Origin: Geothermobacter sp964501815
GTDB lineage: Bacteria; Desulfobacterota; Desulfuromonadia; Desulfuromonadales; Geothermobacteraceae
DNA length: 37,415 nucleotides
Assembly (NCBI GenBank): GCA_964501815.1
Contig: CAZCUR010000016.1
Span: forward strand, 1-37,415
Direction: 5' to 3'
Made by a program: the position numbers and the translations under genes. The notes below the pieces were generated by a model, which was not told the origin of the DNA, did no database searches, and saw only the letters and a list, made by a program, of their open reading frames with translations. Of this stretch, positions 8,176 through 15,902 are shown in pieces; positions within the stretch are counted from its first letter, which is position 1, and every line of letters starts with the position of its first letter.

Positions 8176-9395
8176 TCAATACTCTTCCAGAATCTCGTAT
8201 TCCGTCGTACGTCGGGCCGGGACGAATCCGGCATCGCGCGCCAGTTCGATGATCTCCTCCCGGCTCATGCGGAAGGTAACCCCTGCAGCGGCGACGACAT
8301 TCTCCTCCAGCATGGTTCCGCCCAGGTCGTTGGCGCCGAAGAAGAGGGCCACCTGGGCCATGCGCGCCCCCTGGGTCACCCAGCTGGCCTGGATATTGTC
8401 GATATTATCGAGAACCACGCGTGACAAGGCCAGCACCTTCAGGTAGGGGACGCCGCCAACCTTCTCTCCTCCCAGTTCGGTATTGTCCGGCTGGAAGGTC
8501 CAAGGGATGAAGGCGGTAAACCCGCCGGTGCGTGACTGGATATCCCTGATCCGAAACAGATGTTCGACGATGTCCTCCGGTCCCTCGGCGCTGCCGAACA
8601 TCATGGTGGCGGTCGAGCGCATCCCGAGCCGGTGGGCCGTCTCCATCACCTCACCCCACTGCCGCCAGCCGATCTTGTTGGGGGATATCTTCTGGCGCAC
8701 CTCATCGACCAGAACTTCGGCGCCGGCTCCCGGCAACGACTTGAGCCCCGCCGCCTGCAGGCGGCGCAGGCATTGCTCCACCGTCAATTCCGACAGTCGG
8801 GCCAGGTGAACGATTTCCGCCGCCGACAGGGAATGGATCTGCACCTGGGGGAACTGGCTACGGATTTTGGCAAACAGCTCCTCGAACCACTCGATACGCA
8901 GATCCGGATGCAGACCACCCTGCATCAGCAGCTGGGTGCCGCCGTGATCGACCAGTTCGGCCACTTTGGCCAGGATGGTGTCATGATCGAGCAGGTAGGC
9001 GTTCGGAGACTCCGGCGTGCAGTAGAAGGCACAGAAACGGCACTGGGAAACGCAGACGTTGCTGTAGTTGACATTGCGGTCGACCACAAAGGTCACCCGC
9101 CCGTGCGGGTGCTTTTGCCGCCGCACCTGGTCCGCCAGCCGCCCGACCTGAAGCAGATCGGCTTCGGTCAGCAGCCAGAGGGCCTCGTCCCGGTTGATNN
9201 NNNNNNNNNNNNNNNNNNNNNNNNNNNNNNNNNNNNNNNNNNNNNNNNNNNNNNNNNNNNNNNNNNNNNNNNNNNNNNNNNNNNNNNNNNNNNNNNNNCG
9301 ACCTGAAGCAGATCGGCTTCGGTCAGCAGCCAGAGGGCCTCGTCCCGGTTGATAGGCTGCTCTGTGCTCAGTTTATTTTTGATCGTTTCCAGCAT
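8176..9395 (-). CDS. mqnC: Cyclic dehypoxanthine futalosine synthase (interrupted by assembly gap)
   Basis: A radical-SAM enzyme of the futalosine menaquinone pathway that cyclises dehypoxanthinyl futalosine. The [4Fe-4S]/SAM motif CVSQCRFC (CX3CX2C) gives C63, C67 and C70 in the repaired protein. MqnC-type features are LPGAGAEVLVDEVRQKISP and FIPWTFQPDNTELGG. The raw sequence is broken by 100 Ns (9199-9298) plus a 55-nt exact duplication. Removing 155 nt leaves 1065 nt, an in-frame 354-residue protein of normal family length. The ATG at 9393-9395 has AGGTGG upstream; an upstream TTG at 9413 is less likely. It is a paralogue of the adjacent mqnE. Confidence 0.92.
9144..9353. other. Scaffold gap with duplicated contig ends (assembly artefact)
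   Basis: Exactly 100 Ns (9199-9298) are flanked by two identical 55-nt copies, 9144-9198 and 9299-9353, both coding for the same part of MqnC. A 55-nt identity equals a common assembler k-mer overlap. Merging the copies restores the reading frame, whereas leaving them adds 155 nt, which is not a multiple of three. The gap therefore has essentially zero real length. Confidence 0.95.
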
Positions 9396-9404
9396 AGTTC
9401 CACC

Positions 9405-9557
9405 TGCCGCCAAATCGCCATGGCGCCATGCTCAGTCTGGCAACTTTGCTTCACTCAGGCCAATGCACCCGTACTCTATCTCATGGACCACAGGGCCCCA
9501 TAGTCAAACGCATGGACTGCCCCGCAACCTATCTTGGCGTCCTGGCGTCTTGGCGGC
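9405..9557. repeat. Intergenic inverted element, CGCCAAG type
   Basis: Left arm CGCCAAA (9408), CGCCATG (9416) and CGCCATG (9424), spacing 8 and 8. Right arm CTTGGCG (9533), CCTGGCG (9541) and CTTGGCG (9549), again 8 and 8. The right arm ends just outside the stop codon of mqnE and the left arm begins about 10 nt upstream of the mqnC start. The central ~100 nt shows no clear inner symmetry or gene. Confidence 0.85.
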
Positions 9558-9559
9558 AA

Positions 9560-10639
9560 TTAACTTGTTCTCAGCTCGTTATACAACGTATCCCGCTCCA
9601 CCGGCACGCGGCCCGCTTCCCGAATCAGCCGGCACAGCTGCTCCCGGGTCATCGCCTGGGGCGAATCGGCGCCGGCATCATGCCCGATCTTTTCCTCGAC
9701 CACGGTGCCGTCGAGATCGTTGACCCCGAAACAGAGGGCCGTCTGGGCAATTTTCAGCCCCAGCATGACCCAATAGGCCTTGATGTGACGGAAGTTGTCC
9801 AAATAAATCCTCGCCACGGCCAGGGTCTTCAATGCGTCGACGCCACCGACCCCTTTGGCCCCCGGAACACGGGTGTTGTCCGGCTGGAACGCCAGCGGGA
9901 TAAAGGCCTGGAAACCGCCGGTGCGATCCTGCAACGCCCGTAAAAGGCGCATATGCTCAACCCGGTCGGCATAGCTTTCCAGGTGGCCGAAGAGCATGGT
10001 GGCATTGGATTTCAGGCCCCTTTGATGCGCCGTTTCGGTCACGTCCAGCCAGCGGGCGCCGCTGATCTTTTCCGGGCAGATTTTTTGCCGGACATCCTCG
10101 ACCAGAATTTCCGCCCCGCCGCCAGGCATTGAGCCCAGTCCCGCCGCCCGCAACTGCTCCAGCACCTTTTCCACCGACAGGCCGGACAGGCGGCTGAAAT
10201 AATCGATCTCCACCGCGGTAAAGGCCTTGATGTGCAATCCGGTATCCACGGAATGGATGGTTCGAAGCATGTCGAGGTAGAATTCGAAAGGCAAATCGGG
10301 ATGCAGGCCGCCGACAATGTGGATCTCCGTCGCCCCGGCGCGGGCTGCCTCGCGGGCCTTTTCGGCAACCTGGTCCAGAGCCAGGGTGTATTCACCTGCC
10401 TCGCCCTTTTCCCTGGAAAACGCGCAGAAGGTGCAGCGGTTGACGCACAGGTTGGTGTAATTGATATGGCGGTTGACATTGAAGTACACCCTGTCACCGT
10501 TCTTGCGCCGGTTGGCCTCGGCCGCCAACGCGCCGATAGCCAGCAGGTCGGGGGACTCAAAAAGGGCAAGTGCCTCCTCCTCGCTGATCCGCCGGCCGGT
10601 TTCGATTTTATTTTGAACAGAGGAAAATAGTTTGCTCAT
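9560..10639 (-). CDS. mqnE: Aminodeoxyfutalosine synthase
   Basis: A 359-residue radical-SAM enzyme that joins the chorismate-derived enolpyruvyl benzoate to SAM-derived adenosine, giving aminofutalosine, an early step of the futalosine menaquinone route. The cluster motif is CVNRCTFC (C65, C69, C72). MPGGGAEILVEDVRQKICPEK and FIPLAFQPDNTRVPG are typical of the MqnE/MqnC group; the FNVNRHINYTN start and overall pattern point to MqnE. Its Shine-Dalgarno is weak. It lies 35 nt downstream of the UbiX-type gene and upstream of mqnC, with a repeat element in between. mqnA, mqnB and mqnD are not in the window. Confidence 0.93.
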   Translation of the reverse strand: MSKLFSSVQNKIETGRRISEEEALALFESPDLLAIGALAAEANRRKNGDRVYFNVNRHINYTNLCVNRCTFCAFSREKGEAGEYTLALDQVAEKAREAARAGATEIHIVGGLHPDLPFEFYLDMLRTIHSVDTGLHIKAFTAVEIDYFSRLSGLSVEKVLEQLRAAGLGSMPGGGAEILVEDVRQKICPEKISGARWLDVTETAHQRGLKSNATMLFGHLESYADRVEHMRLLRALQDRTGGFQAFIPLAFQPDNTRVPGAKGVGGVDALKTLAVARIYLDNFRHIKAYWVMLGLKIAQTALCFGVNDLDGTVVEEKIGHDAGADSPQAMTREQLCRLIREAGRVPVERDTLYNELRTS

Positions 10640-10674
10640 TTTGCCTGTCTGACCCTCGTCTGGTCCAACCTGAA

Positions 10675-11286
10675 TTAACCTTTGTCCTGGTCCTCGCCCC
10701 AGCGCTGAAACAGGTTGTGCTCCACCCCCAATTGGTCAAGCACCTTGCCGACGACAAAATCGACCAGATCATCCACCGTCTTTGGCTTCCGGTAGAAACC
10801 GGGCGTGGCCGGCAGAATCACGGCTCCGGCCCGGTTCAGGCGCAGCATGTTTTCCAGGTGGATGGCGTTCAGCGGCGTTTCACGCGGCACCAGCACCAGC
10901 TTCCTGCCCTCCTTGAGCACCACGTCGGCACAGCGCTCCAGCAGGTTTTCCGACAGTCCGGCGGCAATACGGCCCAGGGTACCCATGGAGCAGGGGCAGA
11001 TCACCATGGCTGTCGGTGCGGCGGTGCCGCTGGCCACCGGCGCCATGAAGTCATCAAGGGCAAAAACCGGTGGCGCCTTTTTCAGCTTGAGGGCCTTCGC
11101 CAGCGTCTCCCCTGTACCCAAGGCATCTTCGGGCAACATGACCGTGGTTTCCAGGCCCAGCACCTTGCGACCGGCGGCGGTCACAAGTACCGCCACGGTC
11201 TGGTCCGCGGCATCCAGCTGCTGGAGCAGCCGCAGGCCGTAGGCGGCGCCGGATGCTCCGGTTATGGCGACAACGACATCCATCAT
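10675..11286 (-). CDS. ubiX: UbiX-family flavin prenyltransferase
   Basis: A 203-residue flavoprotein that prenylates FMN to make the cofactor of UbiD-type decarboxylases. Visible features are the N-terminal flavin-site motif ITGASGAAYG, the ICPCSMGTLGRIAAG segment and the LVPRETPLNAIHLENMLRL motif, all characteristic of UbiX/Pad1. Two ATG codons stand in tandem, at 11284-11286 and 11281-11283, only 3-6 nt after the TAG of the upstream prenyltransferase gene and without a clear ribosome site, so translation is probably coupled. Next to mqnE/mqnC it most likely serves menaquinone synthesis (MqnM-like role, inferred). Its UbiD partner is not in the window. Confidence 0.93.
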   Translation of the reverse strand: MMDVVVAITGASGAAYGLRLLQQLDAADQTVAVLVTAAGRKVLGLETTVMLPEDALGTGETLAKALKLKKAPPVFALDDFMAPVASGTAAPTAMVICPCSMGTLGRIAAGLSENLLERCADVVLKEGRKLVLVPRETPLNAIHLENMLRLNRAGAVILPATPGFYRKPKTVDDLVDFVVGKVLDQLGVEHNLFQRWGEDQDKG

Positions 11287-11289
11287 AGG

Positions 11290-12165
11290 CTAGACCAGGG
11301 CATCCGTCAGGGTGAACAGGAATATGGTCACACTGATGTAGCCGTTCATGTTGAAAAAGGCCGCATCCAGCCGCGACAGGTCATCGGGCCGAACCAGCAG
11401 GTGCTCGTACACCAGCAGCCCGGCCACAATGAGAACCCCGACGAAATAAATCAGGCCAAGACCAGGCACTGACAGCAGTGTCAGAAGCAGGATAACCATG
11501 CCAAGGTGCAGCCAACGTACCAGCTGGATCGCCCTTTCCGGCCCCAGCTTGACCGGAATGGAATGCAGGCCCGCCTGCCGATCAAAATCGAGGTCCTGCA
11601 GGGCATAAAAGATATCGAATCCGGCCACCCAGAGCAGCACCGCCAGCCCCAGGGCGACCACCTGCCATCCGACATCCCCACGCAGGGCGATCCAGGCGCC
11701 GATCGGCGCAGCCGCCAGACAGACACCCAGGACGATATGCGCAAGGGCGGTAAAGCGCTTGCACCAGGAATAGAGGAACAGGAAGAACAGCGCGATGGGT
11801 GCCAGTTTGAAACAGAGGGGGTTGAGCATCCAGGCTGCCAGCAGCATCAGGGCGAAAGCAACCAGGACAAATACCCAGGCCTCGAGCATGGACACCCGCC
11901 CGGCCGGTATCGGCCGGTCCGCGGTTCTGGGATTCGCCGCGTCGATGCGCGCGTCAATGATGCGGTTCAGCCCCATGGCACCGCTGCGTGCTCCCACCAT
12001 GGCAACGCATATCCAGAAGACCTGCGCCACGGTCGGGCCCTCACCACTGGTCAAGGATGCCAGCACCACCCCCATCAGGGCGAAGGGGAAGGCAAACACG
12101 GTATGGGAAAACTTGATCATGTCGAGCAGGGCCGCCACCTTCCCCGCCAACGATACACGTTCCAT
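11290..12165 (-). CDS. mqnP: UbiA-family prenyltransferase (MqnP-like)
   Basis: A 291-residue membrane protein with about eight to nine hydrophobic helices. Both Asp-rich motifs for prenyl-diphosphate/Mg binding are present: NRIIDARIDAANPRTADRP near residues 70-90, and DLDFDRQAGLHSIP near 200. The family attaches polyprenyl chains to aromatic rings. Linkage to ubiX, mqnE and mqnC argues for the prenylation step of the futalosine pathway. The frame is open to 12306, but the ATG at 12163-12165 has GGAGAGG correctly placed and begins like homologues, so it is chosen. It heads the ubiX-mqnE-mqnC run and is divergent from the small gene at 12355. Confidence 0.88.
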   Translation of the reverse strand: MERVSLAGKVAALLDMIKFSHTVFAFPFALMGVVLASLTSGEGPTVAQVFWICVAMVGARSGAMGLNRIIDARIDAANPRTADRPIPAGRVSMLEAWVFVLVAFALMLLAAWMLNPLCFKLAPIALFFLFLYSWCKRFTALAHIVLGVCLAAAPIGAWIALRGDVGWQVVALGLAVLLWVAGFDIFYALQDLDFDRQAGLHSIPVKLGPERAIQLVRWLHLGMVILLLTLLSVPGLGLIYFVGVLIVAGLLVYEHLLVRPDDLSRLDAAFFNMNGYISVTIFLFTLTDALV

Positions 12166-12294
12166 TGGGTCCTCTCCATGCCCGGTCGGGCGCCTGTACT
12201 GTACACCCGGCCCTTTCGCCCGTACAAGGGGTGGACTGCAAAAATCAGTATTCCTACTGCGCCAATATCCTTCGCAAGCGGTCCTCGCCCCTTT

Positions 12295-12322
12295 TTGCCT
12301 TTCCATGCGGCTGGACTATAAT
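12295..12322 (+). promoter_or_regulatory. Sigma70-type promoter of the small gene at 12355
   Basis: TTGCCT (12295-12300), 16-nt spacer, perfect TATAAT (12317-12322). The start point would be about 25 nt before the ATG at 12355, which itself has GAGGTG upstream. One of the best -10 boxes in the window. Confidence 0.6.
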
Positions 12323-12354
12323 TGACTTAGACAGTCATCAAAGCGAGGTGCGCC

Positions 12355-12714
12355 ATGAAAGGACAGGACGTTTTTGAAAGGATTTCAGCCACGCGCACAC
12401 CCGAGGACCGGTTTATCCGCTGGTGGCGCAAGGAAAATGATTTCGTCGATTATGAACTTCTCAGCGATTTTCTCCACAGGTTGCAGGGAAATGAGGAATT
12501 TGCCGGCTTTGAGCTGCTTGACACGGATGCCATGTGGGCCCAGCTCAAACACTTCGCCGGCGACCGGGTTCGTCTCGAACACCGGACCAAGGGAGATTTC
12601 ATCATCTGGGACAAACGGGCTGGCAAAGGGCAGGAAACGGTACAGATGAGTTATACCCCGGAAAGCATTATGTACATCTTCAATGAAGAGACCCGGGGGA
12701 CAACCCTTCATTGA
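12355..12714 (+). CDS. Small protein of unknown function
   Basis: A 119-residue, charged, soluble-looking protein that I do not recognise. It has no signal peptide, membrane segment, cysteine motif or nucleotide-binding loop. The N-terminal half is rich in aromatic and acidic residues (RFIRWWRKENDFVDYELL), suggesting helices. The second half contains a HRTKGDFIIWDKR segment that reads like beta strands. It is a single-gene unit, with a predicted promoter at 12295-12322, a GAGGTG ribosome site and an intrinsic terminator shared with the nuo operon. It is divergent from the menaquinone gene mqnP and convergent with nuoN, so it belongs to neither operon. The translation signals and defined ends make it a credible gene. 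Confidence 0.8.
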   Translation: MKGQDVFERISATRTPEDRFIRWWRKENDFVDYELLSDFLHRLQGNEEFAGFELLDTDAMWAQLKHFAGDRVRLEHRTKGDFIIWDKRAGKGQETVQMSYTPESIMYIFNEETRGTTLH

Positions 12715-12736
12715 GCCTGCTTTCACACAACCTGCA

Positions 12737-12770
12737 AAAAAGGCCCTCCGCAACAGCAGAGGGCCTTTTT
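12737..12770. terminator. Bidirectional intrinsic terminator between the small gene and nuoN
   Basis: Stem AAAAAGGCCCTC (12737-12748) pairs with GAGGGCCTTTTT (12759-12770) around a 10-nt loop. A/T tracts on both sides give a U-tract in both directions, closing the plus-strand gene and the 15-kb nuo operon. Confidence 0.9.
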
Positions 12771-12789
12771 GTTCCGGACTCTCTTCGGC

Positions 12790-14250
12790 CTAGAAAAGCG
12801 CCATTTTGGCCATTTCCATAATCTTGCCGGGAATAATGCCGAGATAGAGAACTCCGGCAATGGCCAGAAGAATGGAGACAACAGTCGCCGGATTCATCCG
12901 CACCCAGCCGTAATCCTCCTGAGGCTCACGGAAGTACATGTACACCATGACCCGGAGATAGTAGTAGAGGGAAATGGCGGAATTGAGCACACCCAGAATG
13001 GCCAGCCAGATATAGCCCGCATTGATGGCTCCGGCAAAAATGTAAAACTTGCCGGCAAAGCCCGCTGTGGGCGGAATGCCCATCAGGGAGAAGAGGAAGA
13101 TGGACATGGCCACGCCAAGGAAGGGGTGCTTGTAGCCGAACCCGCTGAACCCTTCCAGGGTCAGGTTGTCTTCACCCTGTTTGCCGGCAAGCACCAGCAC
13201 GGCGAAGGCGCCGATGTTCATGAAGGTGTAAGCGAGCATGTAGTAAAGAATGCCCGAGATGCCGACGGCATTGGCGGCCACCAGGCCCACCAGGGCGTAT
13301 CCGGCATGGGCGATGGAGGAGTACGCCAGCATGCGCTTGAGGTCACGCTGGTAGATGGCGGTGACATTGCCGACAAACATGGTGAGCACCGCCAGCATCC
13401 AAAGCAGGTTGGACCAGTCAGCCTGCAGCCCGCCCAGACCGAGAATCAGAATCCGCACCAGCGCCGCAAAGGCCGCCGCCTTGGGACCGGCACTCATGAA
13501 GGCGGTGACCGGTGTGGGAGCCCCCTGATAGACATCCGGAGTCCACATATGGAACGGGACAACAGCAATCTTGAACAGGAAGCCGACCGCCAGCAGCAGC
13601 ATGCCGGCGATGGTCATCGGGTTCTGCAGCATCTTGCCATGCGCAGACAGGTAGAACCCGATATCGGCAATGTTGGTGGTTCCGGCCACCCCATACAGCA
13701 GAGCGATGCCGTACAGCAGGAAACCGGTCGAGAAGGCCCCGAGCAGGAAATATTTCAGACCGGCTTCATTGGACCGCAGCTGCCCGCGGAACATACCGGC
13801 GAGGATATAAAGGGAGATGGACAGAACCTCCAGGCCAAGAAAAATGGTCATCAGGTCCGTCCCCGAAGCCATCCACATGCCACCCGCGGTGGTGAACAGA
13901 ACCAGCGGATAGAACTCCCCGATGGGATACCCTTCACGGTGCAGATAGTCGTCCGACATCAGCACCGTCAAAAAGGCTGCAATCAGAAAAATGACATTGA
14001 AGAATGTGGCGAAATTGTCGAGCGCCACATGACCCGCGAACCCGAGTTCCGGGTGGTTCCAGGCCTTGAGGGTGACGACAAAGGTCACGGCGAGGCCGAG
14101 CAGGCTGATCAGCGAAGCCGCCCTGGTTTTGCCGCGCGGCATGAAAACGTTGATCAACAGCAGAAACATGCCAAAGCAGCTCAGCACCAGCGAGGGCATG
14201 ATTGCCGCCAGGTTGACGTTCTGCAGAGCCATTTGCACCAAGTTTTCCAT
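12790..14250 (-). CDS. nuoN: NADH-quinone oxidoreductase subunit N
   Basis: A 486-residue antiporter-like proton-channel subunit of the membrane arm of complex I, with about 14 transmembrane helices. Typical segments are FHMWTPDVYQGAPTPVTAF, KAAAFAALVRI and LKRMLAYSSIAHAGYALVG. It is the last gene of nuoA-N; the stop is about 20 nt before the shared terminator. AAGGAG precedes the ATG. The gap to nuoM is 43 nt. Confidence 0.97.
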   Translation of the reverse strand: MENLVQMALQNVNLAAIMPSLVLSCFGMFLLLINVFMPRGKTRAASLISLLGLAVTFVVTLKAWNHPELGFAGHVALDNFATFFNVIFLIAAFLTVLMSDDYLHREGYPIGEFYPLVLFTTAGGMWMASGTDLMTIFLGLEVLSISLYILAGMFRGQLRSNEAGLKYFLLGAFSTGFLLYGIALLYGVAGTTNIADIGFYLSAHGKMLQNPMTIAGMLLLAVGFLFKIAVVPFHMWTPDVYQGAPTPVTAFMSAGPKAAAFAALVRILILGLGGLQADWSNLLWMLAVLTMFVGNVTAIYQRDLKRMLAYSSIAHAGYALVGLVAANAVGISGILYYMLAYTFMNIGAFAVLVLAGKQGEDNLTLEGFSGFGYKHPFLGVAMSIFLFSLMGIPPTAGFAGKFYIFAGAINAGYIWLAILGVLNSAISLYYYLRVMVYMYFREPQEDYGWVRMNPATVVSILLAIAGVLYLGIIPGKIMEMAKMALF

Positions 14251-14293
14251 CGAAATGCTCCTTGGGAAGCTTGTCTAACGGCCTCCGCCGTTT

Positions 14294-15850
14294 TTAGTCG
14301 ACTTCAGGCTGTGCCGGCTGGACAACCTCAACCACTGCAACCTGCTGTTTACCCTTGATCTGCCCGATGAGCTGCTCCAGCGCCGGGTTCATCTTCTCAA
14401 GGAAGGTGTTCGGATAAACGCCAATCCAGAAAACGAAGAGCAGCAGCGGCAGCATCAGAACCACCTCGCGAAGATTGAGGTCTTTCAGGTTCTTGTTGGC
14501 CGGATTTTTCAGCTCGCCGAACATGACCCGCTGGAACATCCACAGCATGTAAACGGCGGCAAAGATAACCCCCGTGGCCGCGAACACGGTGAACCAGCGC
14601 AGGTTGCTTTCAAAGGCCCCGATCATGATCATGAACTCACCAACGAACCCGTTGGTCCCCGGCAGGCCAATGGACGAGAAGGTGATGATCATGAAGATGG
14701 TGGCAAAGACCGGCATCTGTTTGGCGATGCCGCCGAATTCGGCAATCAGACGGGTATGACGCCGCTCGTAGATGAACCCGACGATAAGGAAGAGCGCCCC
14801 GGTGGAAATACCGTGGTTGATCATCTGCAGCATTCCGCCGGCCATGCCCTGCAGGTTGAGGGCAAAGACACCGAGCATGACAAAGCCGAGGTGACTGACC
14901 GAGGAATAGGCAACCAGACGTTTGACATCCTCCTGCACCATGGCGACCAGGGCGCCGTAGATGATGCCGACAACAGCGAGAAACGCCAGCACCGGCAGGC
15001 ACTGCTGCAGCGCTTCGGGAAAGAGCGGCATAGCGAAACGCACATAGCCGTAGGTCCCCATTTTCAGCAGGATCGCCGCCAGGATGACCGAGCCGGCGGT
15101 CGGGGCATCGGTATGGGCGTCAGGCAGCCAGGTATGCACCGGGAACATCGGCACCTTGATGGCGAAGCTGAAGGCAAAGGCCAAAAAGAGCCAAAGCTGA
15201 TATTCGGCCGGGATATTCACCTGATAGAAATGGGTGATACTGAAGCCCTGGTCAAAGGGCACCCCGCTCTTCAGGGCGAAATAGTAGACAAAGATGATCG
15301 CCACCAGCATCAGCAGGGAGCCGACCGCGGTGTAAATGAAGAACTTGAGAGCCGAATAGATTCTCTTGGCCCCGCCCCAGATCCCGATGAGGAAATACAT
15401 CGGAATCAGCATCAGTTCCCAGAAGACATAGAACAGGAACAGGTCGAGGGCGATAAAGGCGCCGAGCATCGCTGTCTCGAGCAGGAGCATCAGGGCCATG
15501 AATCCCTTGACATTCTTTTCGACAGCGGTCCAGGTCGACAGCACGGCAATCGGCATGATAAAGGTCGTCAGCAGAACCAGCCAGAGACTGATGCCGTCGA
15601 CGCCGACGTTGTAATTCATCTGAAAGTAATCGCCGATGCTGATCCATTTGGCAAACTCGGTGTAATGCATGCCCCCCGAGGTCTTGAACACCGGGTCAAA
15701 GGCCAATGGCAGACTGATGCAGAAGGTGATCAGGGTGAAGACCAGGGTCAGACCCTTGAGCAGCCCCTCGTTCTCACGCGGGATCAGCAGGACGACGATC
15801 ATTCCCAGAAGCGGGAAGAAGGTCATCAGACTCAGAAGATGCTCGGACAT
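14294..15850 (-). CDS. nuoM: NADH-quinone oxidoreductase subunit M
   Basis: A 518-residue antiporter-like membrane subunit that forms one proton channel of complex I. Family landmarks are PVHTWLPDAHTDAPTAGSV, AAILLKMGTYGYVRFAMPLF and VKRLVAYSSVSHLGFVMLG. The reading frame stays open 90 nt upstream, but the ATG at 15848-15850 has AAGGAGCGAG in place and begins with a hydrophobic segment like homologues (MSEHLLSLMTFFP). The C-terminus ends in a short Val/Gln/Pro-rich tail. Order nuoL-nuoM-nuoN is standard. Confidence 0.97.
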   Translation of the reverse strand: MSEHLLSLMTFFPLLGMIVVLLIPRENEGLLKGLTLVFTLITFCISLPLAFDPVFKTSGGMHYTEFAKWISIGDYFQMNYNVGVDGISLWLVLLTTFIMPIAVLSTWTAVEKNVKGFMALMLLLETAMLGAFIALDLFLFYVFWELMLIPMYFLIGIWGGAKRIYSALKFFIYTAVGSLLMLVAIIFVYYFALKSGVPFDQGFSITHFYQVNIPAEYQLWLFLAFAFSFAIKVPMFPVHTWLPDAHTDAPTAGSVILAAILLKMGTYGYVRFAMPLFPEALQQCLPVLAFLAVVGIIYGALVAMVQEDVKRLVAYSSVSHLGFVMLGVFALNLQGMAGGMLQMINHGISTGALFLIVGFIYERRHTRLIAEFGGIAKQMPVFATIFMIITFSSIGLPGTNGFVGEFMIMIGAFESNLRWFTVFAATGVIFAAVYMLWMFQRVMFGELKNPANKNLKDLNLREVVLMLPLLLFVFWIGVYPNTFLEKMNPALEQLIGQIKGKQQVAVVEVVQPAQPEVD

Positions 15851-15902
15851 GAAACTCGCTCCTTGCGTTGCGCTTTGTCGATGAAACCCGTATTCCGGGG
15901 AA

